Part shown: piece by piece, positions 5,176 to 5,194 of the stretch | How positions within the stretch are numbered: the first letter of the stretch is position 1 | Layout: each line of letters opens with the position of its first letter | From: Atopobium sp. UBA6362 | GTDB taxonomy: Bacteria; Actinomycetota; Coriobacteriia; Coriobacteriales; Atopobiaceae | Reading direction: 5' to 3' | NCBI GenBank assembly: GCA_002440065.1 | Contig: DJRK01000114.1 | Location: 1-5,194, forward strand | Length of the DNA stretch: 5,194 nt | Notes under the pieces: model-generated | Told to the model about the DNA's origin: nothing | The model's database searches: none | The model's input: only the letters and a program-made list of their open reading frames with translations | Program-made: the position numbers and the translations under genes

Positions 5176-5194
5176 TTTTGGGGACAGGTTCGTT
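5176..5194. repeat. REP-like repeat, copy 3, left arm only, cut by window edge
   Basis: TTTTGGGGACAGGTTCG at 5176-5192 is identical to 2562-2578, the start of copy 1, and is followed by TT as in copy 2 (CGTTTT). The right arm, if present, lies beyond the window. It stands 39 bases after copy 2, so the two would form a tandem pair. The 5137-5175 spacer holds nothing I recognise. Confidence 0.65.

Overview
The window is GC-rich and gene-dense. Its codons end mostly in G or C, GTG starts are used, and Shine-Dalgarno sites are clear. I infer a high-GC actinobacterium, most likely a gut or oral Coriobacteriia member (Eggerthella, Gordonibacter, Olsenella or Collinsella relatives). That assignment rests on overall style (LysR regulators with SDRs and OFA-type transporters, plus recurring GGGGACAGGTTCG hairpins), not on a marker gene.

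Layout. On the minus strand, a LysR-type regulator (1382 to 483) is followed by the N-terminal part of a drug-efflux-type MFS transporter that runs off the left edge (411 to 1). A 280-base divergent intergenic region (1383-1662) holds two inverted repeats and candidate promoters. On the plus strand come three genes: a classical short-chain dehydrogenase/reductase (SDR, GTG start at 1663), an OFA-type MFS carrier (2645-3904) and a Gfo/Idh/MocA-family NAD(P)-dependent oxidoreductase (4030-5070). No RNA gene, CRISPR array or transposase gene is visible.

The gaps on the right carry strong hairpins. One lies between the SDR and carrier genes, another lies downstream of the oxidoreductase, and a third is cut by the right edge. 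All three share the core GGGG(A/G)CAGG(T/C)TCG. Between the two complete copies the arm differences are compensated on the opposite arm, so they look like a dispersed REP-like structured repeat. The copy behind the SDR is followed by T5 and can also act as a terminator or attenuator. An unrelated 10-bp GC hairpin lies between the carrier and oxidoreductase genes.

Working model (inference). The LysR protein senses a small molecule, binds the divergent region and controls a carrier-plus-two-dehydrogenases module. The carrier would import an organic anion or polar substrate, and the SDR and Gfo/Idh/MocA enzymes would oxidise or reduce its hydroxyl/keto groups. The substrate cannot be read from the sequence. 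The families are known, but this combination, some unusual SDR residues and the regulatory layout merit a closer look.
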